64,000 nucleotides of DNA, taken from contig CACNZU010000002.1 in the NCBI GenBank assembly GCA_902624885.1, positions 1 through 64,000 of the forward strand, read 5' to 3'. Shown here piece after piece: positions 52,895-61,476 of the stretch; position 1 is the stretch's first letter; every line of letters starts with the position of its first letter. The notes beneath the pieces were generated by a model. That model was not told where the DNA came from. It did no database searches and saw only the letters and a program-made list of their open reading frames with translations. A program made the position numbers and the translations under genes. Source of the DNA: an uncultured Pelagibacteraceae bacterium. GTDB taxonomy: Bacteria > Pseudomonadota > Alphaproteobacteria > Pelagibacterales > Pelagibacteraceae.

Positions 52895-53380
52895 ATGAGA
52901 TTTTTTTACATTTTATTAACAGCTGTTTTTTTGAGCACAAGCCTAATGGCTGCTGGAAGCGACAGCAGTAGTGACTCATCAAAGGACTCTTTGTATGAAG
53001 ATGCAGTAAAATTAGTAAAAAGAGCTGGAAAGTTGGAAAAAAAAGAAAAACCAGAAAAAGCTAAAAAGCTTTACTCACAAGCTTTTAAAAAATTAGAGAA
53101 AGCCTATAAATCAGATAAGAAAAATCCAGATGTGCTCAATTATATGGGATTTACATCAAGAAAAGTTGGAAACTTTGATCAAGCTGAAAAATTTTATTTA
53201 AAAGGTTTAAGCATTAAACCAGATCATAATGGTATAAATGAATATCTGGGTGAACTTTACGTACAAACTAATCGTATAGATAAAGCCAATGAGAGACTTG
53301 AAGTTCTTAAAAATTGTAATTGTAAGGAATACGGAGAACTTGAGTTAATTATAAAGACTAGGGGCTCAAAAGTTTACTAA
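52895..53380 (+). CDS. Exported TPR-repeat protein
   Basis: 161 residues. Sec signal peptide (about 1-19, ending LMAA), then a serine/aspartate-rich linker (GSDSSSDSSKDS, 21-32) and two or three tetratricopeptide repeats (about 35-155), for example PDVLNYMGFTSRKVGNFDQAEKFYLKGLSIKPDHNGINEYLGELYVQTNRIDKANERL. A cysteine pair (NCNC) sits near 141-144. TPRs scaffold protein complexes; the partner is unknown. It is convergent with the DUF2237 gene (4-base overlap). Confidence 0.85.
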   Translation: MRFFYILLTAVFLSTSLMAAGSDSSSDSSKDSLYEDAVKLVKRAGKLEKKEKPEKAKKLYSQAFKKLEKAYKSDKKNPDVLNYMGFTSRKVGNFDQAEKFYLKGLSIKPDHNGINEYLGELYVQTNRIDKANERLEVLKNCNCKEYGELELIIKTRGSKVY

Positions 53381-53754
53381 GATAGATCAACAGCAAATTT
53401 TTTTAATTTTTCAATCGGTATTAATTCTAAAGTTTTAATATTTGTTTTTTTTAAAAATACTGAGCATGCAGCGCCTTCTTCTATTGCTCTAGCATACCAA
53501 GTAGCACAAACACACCAACTATCGCCATCCTTTAAACCTGGAAAACCAAATTCCGGGTGCGGTGTAATTAAATCATTGCCCACCTTTTTTGACCAAAGTA
53601 AAAATTTTTCTGAGACCTTTGCACAAACTGTATGAACTCCTCTATCATTTTTGTCCGTATTACAACATCCATCTCTAAACCAACCTGTTAAAGGATCATT
53701 AGAACATGGCTCTAAAGGTTCACCGAAAACATTTTTTTGAATTTCATCACTCAT
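53377..53754 (-). CDS. DUF2237 family protein
   Basis: 125 residues. The full DUF2237 pattern is present: NVFGEPLEPCSNDPLTGWFRDGCCNTDKNDRGVHTVCAKVSEKFLLWSKKVGNDLITPHPEFGFPGLKDGDSWCVCATWYARAIEEG. Several conserved cysteines and histidines could bind metal. Function unknown. It overlaps the 2OG oxygenase gene by 4 bases. Confidence 0.92.
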   Translation of the reverse strand: MSDEIQKNVFGEPLEPCSNDPLTGWFRDGCCNTDKNDRGVHTVCAKVSEKFLLWSKKVGNDLITPHPEFGFPGLKDGDSWCVCATWYARAIEEGAACSVFLKKTNIKTLELIPIEKLKKFAVDLS

Positions 53755-54359
53755 CTTGAAAAAACATTAGCAATTTTACTATCTATTTCTAAATTAAATG
53801 AAAAAGATCTTCTTTCTTCATTTGATTTAAAAGGGTAGGCCGTATGCATTAGATAATGAGGAAAAAGAATTACATCCCCAACTTTTGGCTGATGATTATA
53901 AATACTGTCACTTAAAAACATCTTATTTCCATTAATAAAATCAATAGTGCCATCAATTTTTGATTTCTTTTTATTTTTAGAAATAAATTTTGGAATTTTT
54001 AAATAGCCTACACCAGAAATATGTCCATCGTGGTAATGTATGGGGTTATATTCATTATTAAACTGTCTAACTATCCAGAAATTTTTAATTGAAATTTTTT
54101 TTACTTTTTTACCCAAAGTTTGATAAATATATTTTTTTACCTCATAAGATATTATTTTTTCCAAATTTTTTTTTATAAAAGTTTTTGGTAATTGAAATTC
54201 TTGTTTTACCTGCCCAACTAATTTTTTTGAGTAGTCAAGTTTTTTTAATAATTTTTTTTTATTAAGGATATTTTCAACTTCGAGATTAATTTTTTTTATC
54301 AATTTATTCGAAAATTTTAATTTAGCTATCTTGGGTCCAAAAGGACTTATTACTTGCAT
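53751..54359 (-). CDS. Putative 2-oxoglutarate-dependent Fe(II) oxygenase
   Basis: 202 residues. A double-stranded beta-helix core: NPIHYHDGHISGVGYLKIPKF gives a candidate HxD iron site (the H and D of HYHDG), the later HYLMHTAYPFKS gives the distal histidine and ERRSFSFNLEI the 2-oxoglutarate arginine. It resembles the TIGR02466-type oxygenases. The substrate is unknown. The N-terminal 60 residues are lysine-rich. Coupled between hisI (2-base gap) and DUF2237 (4-base overlap). Confidence 0.8.
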   Translation of the reverse strand: MQVISPFGPKIAKLKFSNKLIKKINLEVENILNKKKLLKKLDYSKKLVGQVKQEFQLPKTFIKKNLEKIISYEVKKYIYQTLGKKVKKISIKNFWIVRQFNNEYNPIHYHDGHISGVGYLKIPKFISKNKKKSKIDGTIDFINGNKMFLSDSIYNHQPKVGDVILFPHYLMHTAYPFKSNEERRSFSFNLEIDSKIANVFSR

Positions 54360-54361
54360 AA

Positions 54362-54829
54362 TTATAATTTTGTAGGGTTTGGTTGTCCCTTATAAACTTT
54401 CTTCGGATCGAATTTCTTTTCTTTCTCTTTAAATTCTAATTTAATTGCCTCAGAATTTTTAATTTTCCCTAAAGGTATTGATCTATAGAAACATGACTTA
54501 TAACCAACATGGCAGCTTGCTCCATTCCCTATATCTACAGACATCCACAATGAATCCTGATCATCATCTATTCTTAAATCAATAACTCTTTGTACAAAAC
54601 CGCTTGTTTTTCCTTTTTGCCAAATTTCTTTCCTCGATCTGCTCCAATAATGAGCTTCTTTAGTTTCAATTGTTTTTTTTAGAGCTTCATCATTCATGTA
54701 ACCGTGCATTAATAATTCACCAGAGCCACTGTCAGAGGTGGTTACTGGAATAAGTCCATCTTTATCAAATTTAGGAGATAGAAATTTTCCTTCTTCTACC
54801 TCAAAAACGCTTTCTCTCTTTTTGAACAT
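54362..54829 (-). CDS. hisI: Phosphoribosyl-AMP cyclohydrolase
   Basis: 155 residues from the ATG at 54829 (FKKRESVFEVEEGKFLSPKFDKDGLIPVTT), preferred over an ATG at 54871 that adds a hydrophobic 14-residue prefix of unlikely value. Catalyses the third step of histidine biosynthesis. Motifs: MHGYMNDEALKKTIETKEAHYWSRSRKEIWQKGKTSG, then ASCHVGYKSCFYR with the zinc-ligand cysteines. Separated from other his genes except the HisN-like phosphatase at 46273. Divergent from folE by 74 bases. Confidence 0.95.
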   Translation of the reverse strand: MFKKRESVFEVEEGKFLSPKFDKDGLIPVTTSDSGSGELLMHGYMNDEALKKTIETKEAHYWSRSRKEIWQKGKTSGFVQRVIDLRIDDDQDSLWMSVDIGNGASCHVGYKSCFYRSIPLGKIKNSEAIKLEFKEKEKKFDPKKVYKGQPNPTKL

Positions 54830-54903
54830 GAGGGTAAAATAATGAAAAAAAGACAAAATAGCAATTTGCATTAATCAAATATGTCCTATAAAACCTTTAA
54901 ACA

Positions 54904-55512
54904 ATGAAGTTAGTTAAAGACGCAGATAAAACATCCTCAAAAAAGCCTGAAGTTTCCGATAAACAGGCCGAAGAGGCGTTTAAAACTATTCTTAAATGGA
55001 TAGGAGAAGATCCAAACAGAGAAGGTCTTGTAGAGACACCAAAAAGAGTAATTAAAGCATTTAAGGAATATTTTAAAGGTTATCATCAAGATGCTGAAGC
55101 TGATTTATCCAAAACATTTGGAGACGTGGAGGGATATGACGATATGGTAGTGGAAAAAAACATCACACTTGAAAGTCATTGTGAGCACCACATGGCACCT
55201 ATAATTGGAGTAGCGCATGTAGCTTATATTCCTAACGAAAAGGTTGTGGGCTTAAGTAAATTAGCGAGAACGGTAGAAATATTTTCCAAAAGACTTCAAA
55301 CTCAAGAAAGACTTACAATGCAGATCGCTAAAACTTTAATGAATTCATTAGACGCGAAAGGAGTAGCAGTTACCATTGATGCTGCTCATCAATGTATGAC
55401 CATGAGAGGCGTCAAAAAGGAGAGAGCTACAACAGTTACTAACTATTTTTTAGGTTCTTTCAGAGAAGACTTAGGTATTCAAAATAGATATTTAAGATAT
55501 ATTAAAAAATAA
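54904..55512 (+). CDS. folE: GTP cyclohydrolase I
   Basis: 202 residues. Converts GTP to dihydroneopterin triphosphate, the first step to tetrahydrofolate, which GcvT uses. Zinc ligands C93 and H96 (ESHCEHHMAPIIG) and C164 (AHQCMTMRG). LARTVEIFSKRLQTQERLT and the C-terminal TVTNYFLGSF are typical. The N-terminal 20 residues are charged and lysine-rich. It ends directly before the acuI ATG. Confidence 0.97.
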   Translation: MKLVKDADKTSSKKPEVSDKQAEEAFKTILKWIGEDPNREGLVETPKRVIKAFKEYFKGYHQDAEADLSKTFGDVEGYDDMVVEKNITLESHCEHHMAPIIGVAHVAYIPNEKVVGLSKLARTVEIFSKRLQTQERLTMQIAKTLMNSLDAKGVAVTIDAAHQCMTMRGVKKERATTVTNYFLGSFREDLGIQNRYLRYIKK

Positions 55513-56514
55513 ATGTCTCAAAAATTTAAAGCTGTAGTAATAGATAATCAAAACGAAAAATTTACAAGAGAAATTAAAGAAATCGACACAAGTCATCTTA
55601 AAGATGGAAACGTTTTAGTCAAAATTGATTATTCAAGTCTTAATTATAAAGATGCGTTAATTTTAAATAATGGAGGAAAGATTGTAAGAAAATTTCCTTT
55701 TGTTCCAGGCATAGATTTTTCAGGCACTGTAGTTGAAAGTGAAGACAATAAATTTAAAAAAGACGATAAAGTAATCTTAACAGGATTTAGAGTAGGTGAA
55801 GCTTATTTTGGTGGTTTTGCACAGTATGCAAAAGTCGACTCTAATTTTTTGATTAAAATGCCAAAAGATTTAGATTCTCGAAAATCTATGATGTTAGGTA
55901 CAGCAGGATTTACAGCTTTATTATGCGCTGCAGCAGTAAGAGCAAAAGAAGAGTTATTACTAGGTGAAAAAGTAAAAGATGTTTTAGTTACAGGAGCCAC
56001 AGGAGGAGTAGGAAGCATTGCTGTAATGATTTTATCCAAAATGGGATACGATGTTCATGCTGTGACTGGTAAAAAAGATAAAAATGAATATCTTAAAAAT
56101 TTGGGAGCAAAAAATATTATCGATAGAAAAGAATTTGAAGGTGAGAGTAAACTTTTAGAAAAAGGTGTTTGGGATGGCGTTGTTGATACTGTCGGTGGCG
56201 CAGCCTTAACAAAAATTTTTGCACAAACTAAACCAGGTGGAATAGTAGCTGCATGCGGTAATGCAGGAGGAATAAAAATAAATACCACTGTTATGCCCTT
56301 CATAATCAGAGGAGTAAAATTGTGGGGGATTGATTCGTCAGGATCTTCTATAAAAAGAAGAGTATTTATTTGGGGTGAAGCTGCAAAATTAATTGATTTT
56401 TCTAAAGTCCAATCATTTACAAAAGAGCTATCGTTTACTGAACTTCTAGATACCTTTCCAAAAATGTTAAAAGGTGAGTTCTTTGGAAGAGCTATAGTAA
56501 ATCCAAATAAATAA
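55513..56514 (+). CDS. acuI: Acrylyl-CoA reductase-like MDR oxidoreductase
   Basis: 333 residues of the zinc-free medium-chain dehydrogenase family. Motifs include SSLNYKDALILNNGGKIVRKFPFVPGIDFSGTVVES, VLVTGATGGVGSIAVMILSKMGY (NADPH fold, glycine motif GATGGVG) and the C-terminal WGIDSSGSSIKRR. The closest known function is AcuI, which reduces toxic acryloyl-CoA to propionyl-CoA in DMSP breakdown; YhdH is the same group. The product would feed the PrpD route. It directly follows folE and precedes a LysR gene by 19 bases. Confidence 0.85.
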   Translation: MSQKFKAVVIDNQNEKFTREIKEIDTSHLKDGNVLVKIDYSSLNYKDALILNNGGKIVRKFPFVPGIDFSGTVVESEDNKFKKDDKVILTGFRVGEAYFGGFAQYAKVDSNFLIKMPKDLDSRKSMMLGTAGFTALLCAAAVRAKEELLLGEKVKDVLVTGATGGVGSIAVMILSKMGYDVHAVTGKKDKNEYLKNLGAKNIIDRKEFEGESKLLEKGVWDGVVDTVGGAALTKIFAQTKPGGIVAACGNAGGIKINTTVMPFIIRGVKLWGIDSSGSSIKRRVFIWGEAAKLIDFSKVQSFTKELSFTELLDTFPKMLKGEFFGRAIVNPNK

Positions 56515-56533
56515 ACTATAATCAGATATTAAT

Positions 56534-57424
56534 ATGGATTGGGATAAATTAAAGATCTTTCATACTGTAGCTGAGGCCTCAAGTTTTACAAAAGCTTCCA
56601 CAATCCTAAATTTAAGCCAATCTGCAATAAGTCGCCAAATACAAGGCTTAGAGGGTGATCTAAAAGTTCAACTATTCGAACGTCATGCGAGAGGATTAGT
56701 TCTTACAGAAAATGGCGAGTACCTTTTTAAAGCAGCTCATGAAATTATTTCAAAACTTAAAGATGTTGAGTCAAATCTTGGTGGTCAAAAAGATAAGATT
56801 AATGGAAAATTAGTCGTTACTACTGTCGTAAGTTTCGGAACTACATGGTTAACTCCAAGGATTAAAGAGTTTATGGATCTTAACCCTGGTATTGAGATAG
56901 AGTTAATATTTGATGATAGGGAACTTGATTTAGCTACTAGGGAAGCCGATGTAGCAATTAGGATGAGAAGACCTAAACAACTAAACTTAATTCAAAAAAA
57001 ATTTGTTGATTTTAATTATCATATTTACGGTTCAAATGAATATTTAAAAAAAAACGGTTATCCAAAAACACTTAAAGATTTAGATAAACATAAATTTATT
57101 ACTTACGGTAAAGGAGCTCCATCTCCTGTTTATAATCCTGATTGGGTGTTGAAAGTTGGCTCGAAAGACGGAAAAAAAAGGAGATCTTTAATGAAAGTAA
57201 ATAGTGTTTATGGTTTGTTACTTGCAGTTCAAAGTGGAGTTGGTTTAGCTGCGCTTCCAGATTATATAACTCACAACATTAGTGGTATAACAAAAGTTTT
57301 ACCTGACGAACCTGGAAAACCAACGGAAACTCATTTTGTATATCCATCATCATTAAAAAATAATGCTAGACTTGTAGCGTTTAGAAACTTTTTATTTAGT
57401 AAAGTAAACGAATGGAAATTTTAA
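56534..57424 (+). CDS. LysR family transcriptional regulator
   Basis: 296 residues. Winged helix at residues 1-62 (WDKLKIFHTVAEASSFTKASTILNLSQSAISRQIQGLEGDLKVQLFERHARGLVLTENG) and an effector domain of the periplasmic-binding type from about 88 to 290 (IELIFDDRELDLATREADVAIRMRR). It likely senses a small metabolite. Neighbours are acuI upstream and rseP, which overlaps its end by 13 bases. A role in acuI control is plausible but unproven. Confidence 0.92.
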   Translation: MDWDKLKIFHTVAEASSFTKASTILNLSQSAISRQIQGLEGDLKVQLFERHARGLVLTENGEYLFKAAHEIISKLKDVESNLGGQKDKINGKLVVTTVVSFGTTWLTPRIKEFMDLNPGIEIELIFDDRELDLATREADVAIRMRRPKQLNLIQKKFVDFNYHIYGSNEYLKKNGYPKTLKDLDKHKFITYGKGAPSPVYNPDWVLKVGSKDGKKRRSLMKVNSVYGLLLAVQSGVGLAALPDYITHNISGITKVLPDEPGKPTETHFVYPSSLKNNARLVAFRNFLFSKVNEWKF

Positions 57425-58530
57425 TTTCATTTATAATCCCCTTTATAATACTACTTACAGTTGTAGTATTTATACACGAATATGGCCATTATTATTACGC
57501 CAAAAAATATGGCGTAGGGGTTACAGATTTTTCCATAGGCTTTGGTAAAGAAATTTTTGGATTTAATGATAAATATGGAACGAGATGGAAGTTCTGCGCA
57601 ATCCCTCTTGGCGGTTACGTAAAATTTTTTGGTGACAGAAATGTTTTCAGTCAAGCAGAGCAAGTAGAACTACTAAAGAAATACAACAAAGAAGACCAAG
57701 AAAAACTATTTGTAGTTAAACCTTTGTATCAAAGATCTATAATTGTAGCAGCCGGGCCTTTTGCAAATTTTTTATTAGCAATACTTATTTTTGCATTCAT
57801 TTATATGTTTGCTGGAAAAGATTTTACCCCTGCACAAATACAAGAAGTTCAAATAGAAAGCCCAGCAGAAGAGGCTGGCATCAGGTCAGGAGATATTATC
57901 AAATCTATCAATGGTAAAGATGTTAAAAGCATTATGGAAGTTTCTGCATTCATAAATTCATCATCCTCAGAAATTATAAATATTGGTATTTTAAGAAATG
58001 ATGGTGAAATGACATTTTCTGTTAAACCTGAGATCGTTAAAGGTCAGGACTCTTTAGGCAACAAAGCAAATAAAAAGATAATCGGGATAAAAATAGCTCC
58101 TTTGAATAACGAGATTAATAGAGAAAGATTAGGCCCAGCTACTGCATTATTTTATGCCATTAAGGAAACCTGGTTTGTAATAGACGCCTCTTGGAACTTT
58201 ATTATTTCCATGTTTAAAGGGACTGGAGACACTACCCAACTTGGCGGACCTATAAAAATAGCTAAAATCACCGGGCAAGTAGCTAAACTAGGCTTTGTAG
58301 CTTTTTTAAGTATTATGGCCTACATCTCCATAAGCTTAGGATTTATTAATTTATTACCAATTCCTATGCTAGATGGGGGACATCTAATGTTTTACGCTTT
58401 TGAGAAGATTTTAGGTAGACCTTTGACGCAAAAAACCCAGGAAGGGTTCTTTCGAATCGGTCTTTTTTTGCTACTTTCTCTAATGTTTTTTACAACATTT
58501 AACGACCTAAAAGATTTAGGCTTATTTTAA
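57412..58530 (+). CDS. rseP: Site-2 membrane protease, RseP family
   Basis: 372 residues. Zinc site HEYGH (H22, E23, H26) in membrane helix 1 and LLPIPMLDGGH near residue 325 in the third helix; a PDZ domain spans about 125-205 (SPAEEAGIRSGDIIKSINGKDV). Cleaves membrane-bound anti-sigma factors and remnant signal peptides. In most bacteria it sits between dxr and bamA, but here it follows and overlaps a LysR gene. It could act in an envelope-stress or singlet-oxygen sigma pathway (inference). Confidence 0.95.
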   Translation: MEILISFIIPFIILLTVVVFIHEYGHYYYAKKYGVGVTDFSIGFGKEIFGFNDKYGTRWKFCAIPLGGYVKFFGDRNVFSQAEQVELLKKYNKEDQEKLFVVKPLYQRSIIVAAGPFANFLLAILIFAFIYMFAGKDFTPAQIQEVQIESPAEEAGIRSGDIIKSINGKDVKSIMEVSAFINSSSSEIINIGILRNDGEMTFSVKPEIVKGQDSLGNKANKKIIGIKIAPLNNEINRERLGPATALFYAIKETWFVIDASWNFIISMFKGTGDTTQLGGPIKIAKITGQVAKLGFVAFLSIMAYISISLGFINLLPIPMLDGGHLMFYAFEKILGRPLTQKTQEGFFRIGLFLLLSLMFFTTFNDLKDLGLF

Positions 58531-58670
58531 GCCATTTTTTTCATCAAAAAAGCCAATAAAATCAATAGTTTTCTGGCCTACAATATATTGTGTTGATATT
58601 TACGTGAAACACCAAATTATCATTGATTTTATTAGTTTTTTGTTCAGATTATTAAATAAAAGGGGCTAAA

Positions 58671-58946
58671 ATGAATAAAAAACAATTAGTAGCTAAAATA
58701 TCGTCCACACTGGGTCAAAGCAAAGCTGATGCTGAAAGAACATTTGATTCAATTACAACCATCATTTTAGATGCTTTAAAAAATGATGATACTGTAAAGA
58801 TCGCAGGCTTTGGAACTTACAAAGTAGCTAAAAGAAAAGCTAGAGTTGGAAGAAACCCAAGAACTGGTGAGTCAATACAAATAGCTGCATCACAAAAGGT
58901 AAAATTTTTACCTGCTAAAAGCTTAAAAGAAATGTTTAACCGATAA
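58671..58946 (+). CDS. hupB: HU family DNA-binding protein
   Basis: 91 residues, the standard HU length. NKKQLVAKISSTLGQSKADAERTFDSI at the N-terminus, and the DNA-bending arm GRNPRTGESIQIAA, are diagnostic. The basic codon set and strong ribosome-binding site (AAGGGGCT) suggest abundant expression. It is preceded by a 140-base gap that probably holds its promoter, and followed by a long hairpin at 58956-58991. Confidence 0.96.
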   Translation: MNKKQLVAKISSTLGQSKADAERTFDSITTIILDALKNDDTVKIAGFGTYKVAKRKARVGRNPRTGESIQIAASQKVKFLPAKSLKEMFNR

Positions 58947-58955
58947 ACGTTTTAT

Positions 58956-58991
58956 TTAGCCCTTATTTGAAAAAACTCAAATAAGGGCTAA
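58956..58991. other. 15-base perfect hairpin after hupB
   Basis: TTAGCCCTTATTTGA, a 6-base loop, then TCAAATAAGGGCTAA: a perfect 15-base inverted repeat. Neither side has the T-run of a classical intrinsic terminator. A second small hairpin (ATGCA, 5-base loop, TGCAT) follows at 58995-59009. It may stabilise the hupB mRNA 3' end or be a regulator site for the downstream amt gene. The rest of 58947-59080 has no recognised element. Confidence 0.7.
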
Positions 58992-59080
58992 CTACATGCA
59001 AAAACTGCATAACTAAAAATAGGTCTTTTCAATTCTAAGAAATAAAAAAAAAACTATAAGGCTCTTAACGGAGGAGTCTT

Positions 59081-60370
59081 ATGAAAAAATTATTCAGTTT
59101 AGTTGTTGCTATATTGGCTTTGTGCAGTATACCATCAACGACTTTCGCAGAGACAACTGTTTCTGAAGAAGGTCAATATATTTTTAATTCACTAGCTTTT
59201 TATATAGGTGGAGTTTTAGTGGCATTTATGGCTGCTGGCTTCTGTATGTTGGAGAGTGGATTAGTAACAAATAAAAGTGTTTCTACAATTGCAGCAAAAA
59301 ACATAGGTAAATTTGCTCTTTGCTCAATCATTTTTTTCCTATTTGGTTATCAAATGGCTTATGGCATACCAGAAGGTGGTTATATAGGTTCATTTTCAAT
59401 GTGGAGCGAAGGTTCAGAAATCGGCACAGGATATTCTGATAGTTCAGACTGGTTCTTTCAAACAATGTTTGTTTGTGCCACTGTATCAATTGTTTCGGGA
59501 GCAGTAGCAGAAAGAATTAAGATCTGGCCTTTCTTTGTATTTGCAGTAATTATGTCGGGATTCATATATCCAATATCAATGGGATGGCAATGGGGCGGAG
59601 GCTGGTTAGCATCTGCTGGATTTTCAGATTTTGCTGGATCAACTTTAGTCCATGCATGTGGTGGGGCAGCAGCTCTCGCAGGTGTAATAGTTTTAGGTGC
59701 TAGAGCCGGTAGATTTACTGGGTCTGGATCTAAAAGAGTTATGGTTCCTTTCGCAGCGTCAAGTATTCCGCTTACTACTTTAGGTACTTTCCTACTTTGG
59801 TTTGGTTGGTTCGGATTTAACGGAATGAGTCAACTTGCAATGGGAACATTTGATGACGTAACAGCTATAAGTAAAATAGCAGTTAATACCCACTTAGCAG
59901 GAGCAGCAGGTACTTTCGCTGGAGCTGCAGTAAGTCGTTTAATTGGTGGAAAAACAGACGTAATTATGATGTTAAACGGTGCATTAGCAGGTTTAGTAGC
60001 GATTACTGCTGAGCCGTTAACACCTAGCCCATTAGCAGCGATATTTATCGGAGCGATAGGTGCTATTATCATGTATTTCGGAACTAAAATGTTAGAAGGT
60101 TTTGGTTTAGATGATGTTGTAGGTGCTATACCGGTTCACATGTTTGCTGGAATTTTTGGTACTTTAATTGTCCCAGCAACTAATAGTGATACCTCTTTTG
60201 GTACTCAATTTATTGGAACTTTATCGGTAGTACTTTTTAGTTTTGTACTTTCTTATGCAGTATTTGTAGCACTAAAAGCTACGATAGGTTTAAGAGTAAG
60301 TAAGGAAGCTGAAAGGTTAGGAACTGATAAAGCTGAAATTGGCGTTCAAGCATACGCAATTAGAGATTAG
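59081..60370 (+). CDS. amt: Ammonium transporter, Amt family
   Basis: 429 residues with an N-terminal signal-like helix (ending FAE at about residue 24) and 11 further helices. Amt landmarks: AAGFCMLESGLVTNKS, GWQWGGGWLASAGFSDFAGSTLVHACGGAAALAG (the twin-histidine region begins with the histidine here) and HLAGAAGTFAGA. Imports ammonium under nitrogen limitation. A strong GGAGGA ribosome-binding site precedes the ATG. No glnK is adjacent. It is followed by a clear terminator. Confidence 0.96.
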   Translation: MKKLFSLVVAILALCSIPSTTFAETTVSEEGQYIFNSLAFYIGGVLVAFMAAGFCMLESGLVTNKSVSTIAAKNIGKFALCSIIFFLFGYQMAYGIPEGGYIGSFSMWSEGSEIGTGYSDSSDWFFQTMFVCATVSIVSGAVAERIKIWPFFVFAVIMSGFIYPISMGWQWGGGWLASAGFSDFAGSTLVHACGGAAALAGVIVLGARAGRFTGSGSKRVMVPFAASSIPLTTLGTFLLWFGWFGFNGMSQLAMGTFDDVTAISKIAVNTHLAGAAGTFAGAAVSRLIGGKTDVIMMLNGALAGLVAITAEPLTPSPLAAIFIGAIGAIIMYFGTKMLEGFGLDDVVGAIPVHMFAGIFGTLIVPATNSDTSFGTQFIGTLSVVLFSFVLSYAVFVALKATIGLRVSKEAERLGTDKAEIGVQAYAIRD

Positions 60371-60407
60371 TAACTTATTCCCCCTCGTTAGATAAGTTAT
60401 TTAAAGT

Positions 60408-60436
60408 AAGGCCCGAGTAATCGGGCCTTTTCTTTT
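60408..60436 (+). terminator. Intrinsic terminator after amt
   Basis: AAGGCCCGA, loop GTAA, TCGGGCCTT, then T-rich. A separate 8-base stem (TAACTTAT / ATAAGTTA) lies just before it at 60371-60399. The gene on the minus strand ends at 60435. Confidence 0.93.
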
Positions 60437-61457
60437 AAAATTTATTTTCGTCCCACAATTTTTTAATATCTATATTCGGAGATAAACCAAAAACAGAATT
60501 CACGTTTGAGCAATGAATGCTTAAAGAAGGCAACGGTGAAAAACAAAGCTCTTTATCGAAAATTTCATGTAAATTTTTTTCAAATGGATTACTTTCATTT
60601 TTAGCCATATCAAAAAGCTTTTTCTCATATTTAGCTAGCATTTGATTGCTTGTTAAAAAAGTTAATAAAGATTCTTTAACAGTTCTCCAATGATATTTTT
60701 CTCCAACAAGAATTTTTGAATTCTCCATCTTTTTGTATAGATAAGGATAATCGGTTGAAAGCATAAACAACTCTCTTTCAAAAATAGAAGAGAATTTTTC
60801 GTAAGCAAATACCATTTCAGCTAAAGACTCAGTTTTATGAATATAATCATCTTCAACAAAATACACTAAATCTTTACATTTTTGACCTTGATCAAAAGAT
60901 TCATAAATTGATTTCATCGTATTAGCCATATTACTTTCAATTATTTCATTATTTTTATTTATAGTTACTGGCTCAATATTAATTTTTTTTTTATCAAGAT
61001 CTATAAACTTTAAAGGAAAATCTTTAACAAATGAAATTAATTTATTTTTACTAACTACTTCAGAACCAATATCGATAATAGTGAATTGAATAAAAATTTT
61101 CGGAAATTTTTCTTTAAGATCTAAAGCAGACTTATAAAGTGATTGTAATGATCTAAATGTGTATTCTGATTTTTCTTTTTCAAAAATTCTTTTTTTATTT
61201 TGTGATACTAATTGAACGCTAGTGCATGTTTTTACTATAATATCGATACCTTGAACTTTTCTAGTAATAGGAAATTCTCCTACACCTAAAGAGAAAGATT
61301 TTTTACCTGGAACACTCAATGTGTCACTGTTTTTTTTGTTTGAAACAGGAAATTCAAGAGAACTTTGATCTATTAGTTCATAACCTATTATCCGACAGAT
61401 TTTAACTAATATTTTTTTAAAAAAACCTGATTTTTTTCTACTTTTAATTTCTTTCAT
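60435..61457 (-). CDS. Unknown protein with a glycosyltransferase-like acidic motif
   Basis: 340 residues from the ATG at 61457 (KEIKSRKKSGFFKKILVKICRIIGYEL, a basic then hydrophobic amphipathic start). A longer frame from 61646 overlaps the rhodanese gene and is rejected. The middle contains IQFTIIDIGSEVVSKN and DLVYFVEDDYIHKTESLAEMVFAYEKF, where EDDY resembles the metal-binding DxD of family-2-like glycosyltransferases. The nucleotide-sugar site is not certain and no family can be named firmly. Divergent from the rhodanese gene by 19 bases. Confidence 0.6.
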   Translation of the reverse strand: MKEIKSRKKSGFFKKILVKICRIIGYELIDQSSLEFPVSNKKNSDTLSVPGKKSFSLGVGEFPITRKVQGIDIIVKTCTSVQLVSQNKKRIFEKEKSEYTFRSLQSLYKSALDLKEKFPKIFIQFTIIDIGSEVVSKNKLISFVKDFPLKFIDLDKKKINIEPVTINKNNEIIESNMANTMKSIYESFDQGQKCKDLVYFVEDDYIHKTESLAEMVFAYEKFSSIFERELFMLSTDYPYLYKKMENSKILVGEKYHWRTVKESLLTFLTSNQMLAKYEKKLFDMAKNESNPFEKNLHEIFDKELCFSPLPSLSIHCSNVNSVFGLSPNIDIKKLWDENKF

Positions 61458-61476
61458 GAATATGTATTTTAATACC

